Source of the DNA: Motiliproteus sp963974645
GTDB taxonomy: Bacteria > Pseudomonadota > Gammaproteobacteria > Pseudomonadales > Balneatricaceae
Direction: 5' to 3'
NCBI GenBank assembly: GCA_963974645.1
Contig: CAXBEA010000001.1
Location: 1 to 64,000 of the forward strand
Length of the DNA stretch: 64,000 bases
Shown: in pieces, positions 1 through 8,380 of the stretch
Layout: the number at the start of each line of letters is the position of its first letter
Position numbering within the stretch: the stretch's first letter is position 1
Translations under genes and position numbers: made by a program
The notes under the pieces: generated by a model
Database searches by the model: none
Told to the model about the DNA's origin: nothing
Seen by the model: the letters and a program-made list of their open reading frames with translations, nothing else

Positions 1-127
1 GAATATCTCATTACTACATCTTGTGGCAAGAGGAGCTAACCGTCTACCCCGCTTCCTTTATTAAAGAAAGCTCAAACCAAATCAAGGCGAAGCCGCAGCG
101 CCGCCACTGAAAAAGTTAAATCGACGC

Positions 128-1471
128 TTAAGTCAGTTCGTTGATGCTATCGCCCAGGGCGTTGATCAGGCTGTCGATCTCTTCGCGCTGGGTGGTAAAC
201 GGCAGGCCCAGCTGGATGGTATCGCCGCCGTAGCGGACGTAATAGCCCTTGTCCCACATCTTCATCGCGATCTGGTAGGGGCGCAGTTGCGGCTCACCCG
301 GGGCGTGCTCGATGGTCAGCGCGCCGGCAAAGCCGTAGTTGCGGATGTCGGCCACGTACTGGGTGCCATTGAGGCTGTGCAAGGCATTCTCAAATACCGG
401 CGACAGCTCGGTAACGCAGTCGATCAGGCCGTCATTGTCGAGGATATCGAGCGTGGCCAGCGCTGCAGCACAGGCGACCGGATGCGCCGAGTAGGTGTAG
501 CCGTGGGGTAGTTCTATCGCGTACTCAGGGCCACCGGTTTCCATAAAGCAGTCATAGATCTCCTGTTTCACGGCGACGGCACCCATCGGCACGGTACCGT
601 TAGTGAGCTGCTTGGCCATGTTGATCATATCGGGGGTGACGCCGAAGGCCTCCGCACCCGTTTTGGCACCCATCCGACCGAAGGCGGTGATCACCTCATC
701 AAAAATCAGCAGAATATTGTGCTGATTGCAGATCTCGCGCAACCGCTTTAGGTAGCCGACGGGGGGCGGCAGTACACCGGCGGAACCGGCCAGCGGTTCG
801 ACAATCACCGCGGCGATATTGGAGGCGTCATGCAGTGCAATCTGCTCCAGCAGGCCGTCGGCCAGGTAGGCACCGGTCTCAGGCAGGCCCCGTACGAACT
901 TATTTTCCGGCAGCACCGTGTGGGCCAGGTGATCGGCGTCCACGGCGGTGCCGAACAGGGCGCGGTTGGGGCCGATACCACCGACCGAAATACCGCCGAA
1001 GTTAACCCCGTGATAGCCTTTGGCGCGACCGATTAGCTTGGTCTTGCTGGCCAGGCCCCTCTTGCGCCAGTAAGCGCGGGCGATTTTTAGCGAGGTCTCG
1101 GTGGCTTCGGAGCCGGAGCCGGTAAACATCACCCGGTTGATCCCCGCAGGCATAAACTGGGTGATGCGCTCGGCCAGCTGGAAAGATTTTGGATGACCAA
1201 ACTGAAACGCGGGTGCGTAGTCCAGCTGTTTAATCTGCTTACTAACCGCCTCGACAATCTCGGGGCGGCTATGACCGGCGCCGCAGGTCCACAGACCCGA
1301 CAAGGCATCAAAAATTTTCCGCCCAGCGGCATCGGTATAGTAGTTACCCTCGGCGGATACAATAATCCGGGGGTTGTTCTTGAATTCTCGGTTACCGGTA
1401 AACGGCATCCAATGGGCGTCGAGTTGGTCGCGGCTGACATCCCCGACCTGAGGACGAATGGCTGTGCTCAT
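128..1471 (-). CDS. Omega-amino acid (beta-alanine):pyruvate aminotransferase
   Basis: Class III PLP-dependent aminotransferase of 447 aa, the usual family length. Visible are the phosphate-binding motif GSGSEA (about 118-123), the DEV motif with the pyridine-N aspartate (about 258-260), and the Schiff-base lysine near 287 (NMAKQLTNG). The N-terminal HWMPFTGNREF is typical of beta-alanine/omega-amino-acid:pyruvate transaminases. The likely reaction is beta-alanine plus pyruvate to malonate semialdehyde plus alanine. Taurine or other omega-amines are alternatives that sequence alone cannot exclude. It is divergent from the LysR gene at 1638. The likely next enzyme, a CoA-acylating semialdehyde dehydrogenase, lies at 10241-11773 rather than adjacent. 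Family sure, substrate inferred. Confidence 0.85.
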   Translation of the reverse strand: MSTAIRPQVGDVSRDQLDAHWMPFTGNREFKNNPRIIVSAEGNYYTDAAGRKIFDALSGLWTCGAGHSRPEIVEAVSKQIKQLDYAPAFQFGHPKSFQLAERITQFMPAGINRVMFTGSGSEATETSLKIARAYWRKRGLASKTKLIGRAKGYHGVNFGGISVGGIGPNRALFGTAVDADHLAHTVLPENKFVRGLPETGAYLADGLLEQIALHDASNIAAVIVEPLAGSAGVLPPPVGYLKRLREICNQHNILLIFDEVITAFGRMGAKTGAEAFGVTPDMINMAKQLTNGTVPMGAVAVKQEIYDCFMETGGPEYAIELPHGYTYSAHPVACAAALATLDILDNDGLIDCVTELSPVFENALHSLNGTQYVADIRNYGFAGALTIEHAPGEPQLRPYQIAMKMWDKGYYVRYGGDTIQLGLPFTTQREEIDSLINALGDSINELT

Positions 1472-1637
1472 GAGCTACTCCTATCTGGATCCCTGTGGAT
1501 CACGTTTTATTATTCTCGAGCCGGAGTTGTTGACGTCACTCCGCTGCTCTGTTTACCCATGCTGCCTGTAGGCATGGTTTAATTAAATTCCTTTGTGCTA
1601 ATCTTCAGTTAATCAATTACTAAACTATAGGCGGGTT

Positions 1638-2558
1638 GTGGTGAAGAAAGGCGAGTTTAAGGGGCAGTTGAGCGACGTTGATCTGCGACTGTTGCGAATT
1701 TTCAGGAAGGTGGTTGAATGCGGTGGTTTTTCTGCCGCCGAGGTGGAGCTCAATATCAGCCGAGCGGCGATCAGTATCGCCATGTCGGACCTGGAGACGC
1801 GGCTAGGATTTCGGCTCTGCCAGCGGGGCCGCTCCGGCTTTTCCCTCACCGACGAGGGTAGCCAGGTGTACGACTACAGCCTGCAGCTGCTCGCCTCCTT
1901 GGAGGGTTTCCGTACCCAGGTCAACGCCCTGCATGCCCAGCTCAAGGGCGAGCTGAATATCGGCATCACCGATAACCTGGTGACCATGCCCCATATGCAG
2001 ATCACCCATGCGCTGGCACAACTCAAGGAGCAGGGGCCGGAGGTGGTTATCAACATCAGTATGACCCCCCCTAACGAAATAGAGTTGGGGGTGCTGGACG
2101 GACGGTTACATATCGGTATGGTACCGGATCTGCGCCCCTTGGCAGGGCTCCATTACCTGCCTCTCTACCAGGAGCAGTCCCGGCTTTACTGCAGCCACGA
2201 CCATCGGCTGTTCGGCCAGGCTGACGCGGTTCTGAATCCGGCGCGTATTGGCGAGCAGGACGCCGTGGTTCCGGCCTACGCTCAGACCCCGGAGATCAAA
2301 GCGTTGCATCAGCAACTCAAGGCCTGCGCCACCGCCACCGACAGGGAAGGGATCGCCTTTTTGATCCTCACCGGCCGATACATTGGTTACTTGCCGGATC
2401 ATTTCGCCAGTAGTTGGGTGCGCGACGGCAAGATGCGTGCGTTGCTGCCTGACAGCTACCATTACGTTACTCAATTCTCCGCCATCACCCGTAAGGGTGC
2501 TCGCGCCAATCTGGTACTGGAGACCTACCTGGAAGAGCTGACGAAGAGCTGCGCGTAA
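1638..2558 (+). CDS. LysR-family transcriptional regulator
   Basis: 306 aa. It has an N-terminal winged helix-turn-helix (about 10-70; VVECGGFSAAEVELNISRAA) and a LysR substrate-binding domain over the remainder. The start is GTG at 1638, or the adjacent GTG at 1641, after an AGGCGGG ribosome-binding site. It is divergent from the aminotransferase at 128-1471 with a 166-nt shared intergenic region, the standard layout for a LysR protein controlling its neighbour. Control of that aminotransferase is therefore the simplest inference; the inducer is unknown. Confidence 0.85.
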   Translation: MVKKGEFKGQLSDVDLRLLRIFRKVVECGGFSAAEVELNISRAAISIAMSDLETRLGFRLCQRGRSGFSLTDEGSQVYDYSLQLLASLEGFRTQVNALHAQLKGELNIGITDNLVTMPHMQITHALAQLKEQGPEVVINISMTPPNEIELGVLDGRLHIGMVPDLRPLAGLHYLPLYQEQSRLYCSHDHRLFGQADAVLNPARIGEQDAVVPAYAQTPEIKALHQQLKACATATDREGIAFLILTGRYIGYLPDHFASSWVRDGKMRALLPDSYHYVTQFSAITRKGARANLVLETYLEELTKSCA

Positions 2559-2770
2559 TTCAATAGCGCAGGTGGGTATGCAGCCCTCATCTCCCCGTCT
2601 CCCTTATCCCTGTCTTATGTGGGTTAACCACCACAGGTCAGGAGAATAGGGAGACCTCGATTGGAATCGAGTGGGCCTCGCTTCGGCCTGGTTAGACTCA
2701 CTGGTTCTATACTTAGTTCTCTTTTGTATCCAACTGTTCTCTGATGCCGCGCGTTATATTGCCCATATAT

Positions 2771-2790
2771 GGATCTGACATCTCAGATCC
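2771..2790. promoter_or_regulatory. Perfect 8-4-8 inverted repeat upstream of yeiH-like gene
   Basis: GGATCTGA, spacer CATC, then TCAGATCC form a perfect palindrome ending 21 nt before the start codon of the exporter at 2812. It could be a repressor operator or a 5'-UTR hairpin. Which one cannot be decided from the sequence. Confidence 0.4.
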
Positions 2791-2811
2791 TGGATTATTG
2801 CGGAGATATAT

Positions 2812-3840
2812 ATGGCCAACAGCGCAAAAGGGCTGCCTTTCTTCCCCGACAACATCAGAGCGTTTCTGTCTGAGTTGATGCCTGGCTTCTTGCTCTGTTT
2901 GGTGGTCGCGATGGCGGCGGGGTTTGTCTCCGAGCACTACGGCGGCCCTATCATTCTTTATGCGTTGCTGATGGGGATGTCCCTCAACTACCTGTCACAG
3001 GAAGGGCGTTGTATGGCCGGAATTCAATTTTCGGCCAAATCAGTTCTGCGCGTAGGCATTGCTCTGTTAGGCGCCCGAATCACTTTTGAGCAGTTGCTTG
3101 GGCTCGGCATTACCCCTATAGCCATTGTTTTGGCGGGGGTGCCGTCAACGATACTGTTTGGTGTTATTTGTGGCCGCTGGCTGGGATTAAGTCGCTCTCA
3201 GAGTCTGTTGTCTGGGGCTTCTGTGGGGATTTGTGGTGCCTCGGCAGCGTTAGCCGTTTCTGCTGTGTTACCGGAAGATAAAGATTCTGAACGAAATCTG
3301 ATATTTACCGTAATTGGTGTAACGGCCCTGAGTACCCTGGCCATGATCGTCTACCCATTGGTAGTCGCGGAGCTTGGCCTGAATGAGACCGAGAGTGGCA
3401 TCTTTCTGGGGGCAACCATTCATGATGTCGCTCAGGTGGTGGGGGCCGGTTATATGATCTCCGATGATGTGGGAGATGTAGCTACTTTTACTAAATTGTT
3501 GCGGGTGGCGTCGTTGGTGCCGGTGGTTATCGTGATTACGCTGCTGTTTGCCCGAAAAGGGCAATCCAAGTCCGGTCGTTCAGGTCTGCCTCTGCCGCTG
3601 TTTTTAATCGCGTTTATCGTCATTGTTGCCATCAACAGTACGGGCATTGTGCCAGACAATATTCTTGAGGGTATGACCTTATTGTCCCGTTGGTGTTTGA
3701 TTGTCGCGATGGTGGGCTTGGGGATGAAGGCCTCATTCAAGGAGTTGTCTTGTATGGGGTGGAAGCCGGTTGTGCTGCTGGTGTCGGAAACCCTGTTTCT
3801 CGCTGCCGGTGTTGCGGTCTGGCTGTTTATGGCTCGATAA
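2812..3840 (+). CDS. YeiH/UPF0324 family putative sulfate exporter
   Basis: 342-aa polytopic inner-membrane protein of the UPF0324 (YeiH, Cons_hypoth698) family, with about 9-10 hydrophobic segments. Family hallmarks are the early ALLMGMSLNYLSQEG, GIALLGARITF, the glycine-rich SGASVGICGASAALAVSA and GATIHDVAQVVGAGY. Members are proposed exporters of sulfate, sulfite or related anions, and some lie beside taurine or sulfonate degradation genes. Function here is unproven. The start is ATG after GCGGAG. A strong terminator follows at 3873-3905, so it is probably a single-gene transcript. Confidence 0.8.
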   Translation: MANSAKGLPFFPDNIRAFLSELMPGFLLCLVVAMAAGFVSEHYGGPIILYALLMGMSLNYLSQEGRCMAGIQFSAKSVLRVGIALLGARITFEQLLGLGITPIAIVLAGVPSTILFGVICGRWLGLSRSQSLLSGASVGICGASAALAVSAVLPEDKDSERNLIFTVIGVTALSTLAMIVYPLVVAELGLNETESGIFLGATIHDVAQVVGAGYMISDDVGDVATFTKLLRVASLVPVVIVITLLFARKGQSKSGRSGLPLPLFLIAFIVIVAINSTGIVPDNILEGMTLLSRWCLIVAMVGLGMKASFKELSCMGWKPVVLLVSETLFLAAGVAVWLFMAR

Positions 3841-3872
3841 ATAGGATCAGCATTATCCTCGCATCGCCTGCG

Positions 3873-3905
3873 ACCGGTAGAGTTCTCTACCGGTTTTTTT
3901 TGTTT
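3873..3905 (+). terminator. Rho-independent terminator after the YeiH-like gene
   Basis: ACCGGTAGAG / CTCTACCGGT stem with a short loop followed by eight T residues, 33 nt after the stop codon. Confidence 0.9.
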
Positions 3906-3968
3906 ATGTGTGAGTTAACGGTTGCGACCAGTAGGGCTTGTCGCACTTCCCAGATGTCTCTCTGTGGG

Positions 3969-4063
3969 TCGGCGCACCCCGTTCCCGACGGACTGCCGCA
4001 CTTCCCACATTATCCCTGTGGGTCGGAATTTATTCCGACAATACGCCCAGGGGGCTTTGTCGA
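3969..4063. repeat. REP-like palindromic repeat, copy 1
   Basis: A 54-nt unit starting TCGGCGCACCCCGTTCCC (3969-4022) is followed by the palindrome GTCGGAATTTATTCCGAC and a GGGGGCTTTGTCGATGA tail. A partial unit (CGCACTTCCC...CTGTGGG) precedes it. The same composite occurs at 25828-25975, so this is a dispersed intergenic family, not a gene. It fills most of the 3841-4117 gap. Confidence 0.75.
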
Positions 4064-4117
4064 TGACCCCAGCTTCAATACCGTTGTGATACGACCAACA
4101 ATGACCAGAAACTAAAG

Positions 4118-4586
4118 ATGTATTTTAATAGCATTACCCGTCGGGATTGCTCAATACGCGCCAAATGTACTCGATCGAAGCGATACGAACGCAAGATTCG
4201 GCGCTGGGAGCATGAAGAAGGTATGGAGCTGATGCAGCGTGGACTAGATGCGGCACCCGATACCATGGTGATTCGAAAACAAACCGTCGAGCACCCTTTC
4301 GGCACTATTAAATCCTGGATGGGGGTCGACCCACTTCCTGACCAAACGACTGAAGAACGTCGGCACTGAGATGGGTTTGCATGTTCTCGCCTACAACCTG
4401 AAGCGCATGCTGTCGACCTTGGGACAAGACGCCTTAATCAGGGCGCCGAAAGCATGGCGACCCATTCAGTCACATATTGCAGTCCAAGCCTGTTTATACG
4501 GCTGCGTTAGCGAAGCTAACCCAGAGATCGATACAACCATGCCGGAAGCGGTAGTGGGCCGTATAGCGGATCAAAAAACACAATGA
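4118..4586 (+). pseudogene. IS1182-type transposase C-terminal remnant, frameshifted
   Basis: Two adjacent reading frames together give the C-terminal third (about 150 aa) of a DDE transposase of the IS1182 type. The first frame has YFNSITRRDCSIRAKC, KIRRWEHEEGM and VEHPFGTIKSWMG. The second continues STHFLTKRLKNVGTEMG and LHVLAYNLKRML. The frames rejoin exactly if one G is removed from the five-G run at 4321-4325, so a single-base insertion (or a read error there) splits the gene. The N-terminal two thirds are missing, replaced upstream by REP-like repeats. It is a dead relic of an insertion. Confidence 0.8.
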
Positions 4587-4707
4587 GCGCCGATTTTTGA
4601 CCTGGCTGGGATGGTAAATTGCTCAGAGGGTGTTTTCACACAGTCTGGCGACAGAGCCGCCATTAACTAGCTTCCGCTACGCGAACTACATTGACATGAA
4701 GCTCGAT

Positions 4708-6042
4708 TCAATAGGAATAATCGTCAATCACTTGCCTCACTTTCTTTAACGCTTGTTGAAGCGTATCTAGCGCTACTGATCCAAGCGCAAGACGTATTGC
4801 ATGGGGCACATGATCGGTCGTAGCAAAGGGTTCTGCTGTGGAAACAGAAATGTTTGAACGCATAAGTTCCATCACGACCTGGTCTGCTCGAACCTCTTCA
4901 GGTAGAGGAAGCCAGAGGAAATACGATGCTGGGTGACTCACGTATTTCAGTCCTTCCAAAATGGCCCTGGCCATCGATTGCCTGATCGTGGCATCGCTAC
5001 GTTTCTCTGCTTCAAGACGAACAACCGTCCCGTCCTCGATCCACCCACAGGCGATCGCTGTCATGAGGGCGGGAGTATTCCACGTTGTCGCCCTGATGGT
5101 TCGGTCAATTAATGGCACCCATTGCGGAGGCGCCGCAACGAATCCGACGCGAAGACCGGTCGCAATGCTCTTGGAAAGCCCGGATACATAGACAGTTATC
5201 TCTGGAGCAAGCGCGGCCAGTGGAGGAGGTGGGTTTTCAGCAAGGAAGGCATAGGCGGCGTCCTCTATGATGAGTAATTCGTTGGTACGAGCAATCGAGA
5301 CCAGCCGCTCTCGCTGTTCGATATTCATCACAAACCCCAGTGGGTTGTGCAGTGTTGGCATGGCATAAATGGCTCGGACTCGACGGCTTCGACATAGCTG
5401 ATCAAGTGCGTCCAGATCAAGGCCTTGATCTGTCAGTGGTATGGCTACCAGCTCCAATCGATGTACTTCGGCTAGTACCTTGAATCCTGGGTAGGTTAAC
5501 GCATCCGTTGCGATCACATCACCCGGATTAAGCATAGCCATGACGGTAGTAGCTAGCCCCTGTTGTGCTCCACTGACAATCAATACCTGTTCTGCATCGA
5601 CGGAGAGTCCACGGCACTCAAGGTGGCGCGCCACTGTGGCTCGTTCATGCTTGCGACCGGCATGAGGCTGATAGTGCAACAGCGCTTCCAGATCACCTGC
5701 GGAGGCCAGCTGCCGAAGGGCTACTCGTAGGGCCTCCGTCTGGCTAGGTAGCGATGGGGAATTGAAGTTGAGATCAATCATTCCTTCAGCCGTGGCCGGT
5801 TGATCTATGCCATGACCCAGGGGAAGCGCTGTCTCTCTGACAAAGGTTCCCCTGCCAGTTTCCCCACTGACCAATCCCATTTTCTCCAGTTCTGCATAGA
5901 TCCTTGATGCTGTCACCAGGGCAATGCCTTGTTCGGATGCAAGCTTTCGGTGGGTGGGTAATCGAGTGCCAGGTGACAGCTTTCCTGCTCGGATATCGGA
6001 GGAAAATGCATCGACCAAATTTTTATATTGGGCGCGGGCCAT
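4708..6042 (-). CDS. MocR-type (GntR/aminotransferase) transcriptional regulator
   Basis: 444 aa with an N-terminal GntR winged helix (about 1-75; LPTHRKLASEQGIALVTASRIYAELEKMGLVSGETGRGTFV) fused to a fold-type I aminotransferase domain. The PLP lysine lies in YVSGLSKSIATGLRVG and the DAAYAF motif precedes it. MocR proteins bind PLP or a PLP-amine adduct and act as regulators, not enzymes. It is divergent from the DJ-1/PfpI gene at 6136. A perfect inverted repeat at 6058-6079 lies between them and is a good candidate operator for auto- and cross-regulation. Confidence 0.88.
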   Translation of the reverse strand: MARAQYKNLVDAFSSDIRAGKLSPGTRLPTHRKLASEQGIALVTASRIYAELEKMGLVSGETGRGTFVRETALPLGHGIDQPATAEGMIDLNFNSPSLPSQTEALRVALRQLASAGDLEALLHYQPHAGRKHERATVARHLECRGLSVDAEQVLIVSGAQQGLATTVMAMLNPGDVIATDALTYPGFKVLAEVHRLELVAIPLTDQGLDLDALDQLCRSRRVRAIYAMPTLHNPLGFVMNIEQRERLVSIARTNELLIIEDAAYAFLAENPPPPLAALAPEITVYVSGLSKSIATGLRVGFVAAPPQWVPLIDRTIRATTWNTPALMTAIACGWIEDGTVVRLEAEKRSDATIRQSMARAILEGLKYVSHPASYFLWLPLPEEVRADQVVMELMRSNISVSTAEPFATTDHVPHAIRLALGSVALDTLQQALKKVRQVIDDYSY

Positions 6043-6057
6043 AGGGGGAATGTATCC

Positions 6058-6079
6058 ATGACAATTATTTTATTGTCAT
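6058..6079. promoter_or_regulatory. Candidate MocR operator
   Basis: ATGACAAT, spacer TATTTT, ATTGTCAT: a perfect 8-6-8 inverted repeat in the 93-nt region between the divergent mocR-type gene and the DJ-1/PfpI gene. Its position fits the binding site of the adjacent regulator; binding is inferred. Confidence 0.5.
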
Positions 6080-6135
6080 CATCCTGGATGCTAGGCTGCT
6101 TCATCGCAATCACATGTACGTAAGGAAAAAGCGCC

Positions 6136-6753
6136 ATGCATATCGCTATTTTGACCTTTGATGGCTTCAATGAACTCGACTCACTCATTGCCCTGGGCAT
6201 CCTAAACCAAGTAAAAAAACCGGATTGGCGTGTATCGATAGCCAGTCCAACCTCAACGGTCACATCAATGAACGCTGTGGTGCTTGAAAGCCACGTTTCT
6301 CTTCAAGAGGCAAACTCTGCCGACGCAGTCATCATTGGCAGTGGTATGAAAACACGAGAGGTTGTTGCTGACCAATCCATCATGTCGCAATTGCAGCTTG
6401 ATCCATCCCGGCAGCTACTTGGCGCGCAATGTTCTGGTACGCTGGTATTGGCTAAGCTCGGACTGCTAAACGGCGTTCCCGCCTGTACCGACCTGACAAC
6501 TAAACCTTGGGTTCAAGAGGCCGGTATCGAGGTGCTCAATCAAGCATTTTTTGCCAATGGTAATGTCGCCAGTGCCGGAGGGTGCCTTGCGTCGCAATAC
6601 CTTGCTGTTTGGATGATCGCTCGCTTAGAAGGTATAGAAGCAGCGCAAAGAGCCATTCACTATGTTGCACCCGTTGCGGAAAAAGAAGACTACCTAGCAC
6701 GGGCAATGAAACACATCGCTCCATTCTTGTCTGATGACTTTGCGGTTGTTTGA
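6136..6753 (+). CDS. DJ-1/PfpI (GATase1-like) family protein
   Basis: 205 aa, single-domain DJ-1/PfpI fold. It begins MHIAILTFDGFNELDSL, as in PfpI/isonitrile-hydratase-like members. The nucleophile elbow is LLGAQCSGTLVLAKLGLL, with the Cys about residue 99. Members are chaperones, deglycase-like proteins, hydratases or amidases, and the substrate here cannot be assigned. It follows a divergent MocR regulator and is followed after 103 nt by a PaiB-like gene. The three may form one regulon for small-molecule detoxification (inference). Confidence 0.75.
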   Translation: MHIAILTFDGFNELDSLIALGILNQVKKPDWRVSIASPTSTVTSMNAVVLESHVSLQEANSADAVIIGSGMKTREVVADQSIMSQLQLDPSRQLLGAQCSGTLVLAKLGLLNGVPACTDLTTKPWVQEAGIEVLNQAFFANGNVASAGGCLASQYLAVWMIARLEGIEAAQRAIHYVAPVAEKEDYLARAMKHIAPFLSDDFAVV

Positions 6754-6856
6754 AAGGGGACTAAATTTCGATCATTCGACGGGGCTTCAACCACCGCTTA
6801 GCCGCCGACCTACCGCGTCAGCGCGTTACTGCGACGACATCTTGTAAGGAGAAATC

Positions 6857-7489
6857 ATGCATATTCCTAAGAAATTTGAACAAACCGATACAGCTCAACT
6901 AGAGGGCCTGATTCGTGATTATCCCTTTGCAACGTTAGTAACGGATTCGGAATCAGGAATCGAGGCGACTCACTTGCCGGTAGTACTGACGGAGGTAGCA
7001 GGAAAGAAGGTTCTTCAGGCCCACATCGCTAAAGCTAATCCTTTATGGAAGACCGTTAGTGACAGGTCTGAAGTGCTAATCATATTTAATGGCCCGAATT
7101 GTTATATCTCGCCTAACCACTACCCAACGAAAAGAGAGACAGGGGAGTCGGTGCCCACGTGGAACTACGTAGTGGTGCATGTCAAAGGGGTGATCTCCTT
7201 CGTGCAAGATGAAGCTTGGCTCCAGACAGCGGTAGACAATTTAACCGCTCAACATGAATCGCGCCAAGCGATTCCATGGACGACATCTGATGCACCCGAA
7301 GGTTATATTGAGAAAATGTTGTCAGCAATTGTAGGCTTGGAAATTGAGATCACTTCGATAACCGGTCAATGGAAACTAAGTCAGAACCAACCAGATAAAA
7401 ATAGGTTAGGGGTAATTGCGGGCTTATCGTCTGAGAGTGAAAGCCAGTATCAAAAAGTGGCTGAGTTAGTAAAAGCGCAGATGGCATAA
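6857..7489 (+). CDS. PaiB-family FMN-binding protein
   Basis: 210 aa covering the whole PaiB (FMN_bind_2) family length. Recognisable segments are the start MHIPKKFEQTD, IRDYPFATLVT, HIAKANPLWK, the family signature YISPNHYPTKRE...VPTWNYVVVHVKG, and the C-terminal GQWKLSQNQPDKNRLGVI. In Bacillus PaiB is a regulator of sporulation and protease genes; in proteobacteria the role is mostly unknown and some members may be flavin-dependent oxidoreductases. The start ATG follows AAGGAGAAATC. Its proximity to the DJ-1/PfpI and MocR genes suggests a shared function. Confidence 0.85.
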   Translation: MHIPKKFEQTDTAQLEGLIRDYPFATLVTDSESGIEATHLPVVLTEVAGKKVLQAHIAKANPLWKTVSDRSEVLIIFNGPNCYISPNHYPTKRETGESVPTWNYVVVHVKGVISFVQDEAWLQTAVDNLTAQHESRQAIPWTTSDAPEGYIEKMLSAIVGLEIEITSITGQWKLSQNQPDKNRLGVIAGLSSESESQYQKVAELVKAQMA

Positions 7490-7568
7490 TTAACCTTTCC
7501 AACAACCGTGTCATAATCCGCTGAGGTTGAATTCAAATGTTAAATTTACTAGGTGGTTCACATAACCA

Positions 7569-7937
7569 ATGATAAGTGTATGTATCTATTGTGGAAGAAA
7601 TAAATCAAAAGCTCTAGTTGAGTGTGAGGAATGCTTAAGAACTCCTGATTCGCATACTGATGTGATTAATTCAATTATTATGTGTTTTAGCGAGGAAGAT
7701 CCTTATTTGAATTTTCTAAGCATGGATGAAATTGAAGAATTCAGAAGTTCAATAATTAATGGGTCAGTTATTAAGATACAAGATGAAACTTTTAGGGAGG
7801 CGGAAGAGGCCTATAGCGCAGCTGGTACCTTAGATAGTCCGCAGGCTTTGAAGTATTTCGCAAAAATATCACATCCTAGAGTGGCGGTAATGTTTTTACT
7901 ATTTATCGCACTTGTCATAATAGGAGCGGAGTTGTAA
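7569..7937 (+). CDS. Small zinc-ribbon and transmembrane protein, unknown function
   Basis: 122 aa, not recognised. A CxxC...CxxC pair at residues 5-8 and about 19-22 (CIYCGRNKSKALVECEEC) looks like a zinc ribbon. The middle is acidic and helical. One C-terminal transmembrane helix (VAVMFLLFIALVIIGAEL) ends the protein with almost no tail, suggesting a tail-anchored protein with a cytoplasmic zinc-binding head. Base composition is clearly more AT-rich than its neighbours, and it sits between paiB and the attC cassette region, so horizontal acquisition is likely. Confidence 0.55.
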   Translation: MISVCIYCGRNKSKALVECEECLRTPDSHTDVINSIIMCFSEEDPYLNFLSMDEIEEFRSSIINGSVIKIQDETFREAEEAYSAAGTLDSPQALKYFAKISHPRVAVMFLLFIALVIIGAEL

Positions 7938-8279
7938 CAAGTGACTATGACACAGGGGGATGGGATACCGTTAATACTGCGCAATCACGATCTTTCCTCA
8001 TGGCCGGTTAGTAGATACCGACCAAAGCAGGCGAGATCAGCATGGTCGCTTGCTGCGACTTTTCGGACATCTCAAGTCGCTTCGTTTTTGGGCTTGGTCT
8101 TGGCAGGGTCAGCCAAAAATAGTCACATGAACATGTTTAATTTATTATCAATCGAGTCTGACCCTATTGGTTCGAAATTGAAGGACATTCATTGAAAATG
8201 AAAGAGCCAGAGCAACTGGAATTGCGAATTTTGAAATTATTTCTACTATGCCATCCATGACGATCTCAACCTAAAGAAT
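7938..8279. other. AT-rich gap, no supported gene
   Basis: Between the zinc-ribbon gene and the attC site at 8280. An 84-codon frame on the plus strand shows no family features and no ribosome-binding site. I saw no further attC-like structure. It may be cassette-derived spacer or relic sequence. Confidence 0.4.
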
Positions 8280-8366
8280 ATAACGTTGCGTTAACGGGAC
8301 GGAAAACTGCGCAGCAGTTTGGAGTTCCAAGCCAGCTCGCTGGCTGAAGTTGAACGCCTTGTTATT
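8280..8366 (-). other. attC recombination site (integron cassette), site 1
   Basis: Read on the minus strand the ends are ATAAC-AAG-GCGTTCAAC on the left and GTTAAC-GCAACGTTAT on the right. Folding pairs TAAC with GTTA (R boxes) and GCGTTCAAC with GTTAACGC (L boxes), leaving an unpaired 3-nt spacer and one extrahelical C on the left arm. This is the architecture and polarity of a genuine attC. The interior holds two small hairpins (AGCCAGC/GCTGGCT and AACTGC/GCAGTT). The predicted exchange point G^TT lies between 8284 and 8283. It begins 14 nt beyond the stop of the lipoprotein gene at 8381. Confidence 0.82.
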
Positions 8367-8380
8367 AATCATTCAGTAGA

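Noticed and set aside
7486..7550. Possible third attC after paiB (TTAACCTTTCC ... ATGTTAAATT)
   Set aside because: The outer TAAC/GTTA boxes are present but the inner L boxes do not pair convincingly and no extrahelical-base pattern is seen.
7941..8195. 84-codon plus-strand frame after the zinc-ribbon gene
   Set aside because: No family features or ribosome-binding site; composition changes within it suggest chance.
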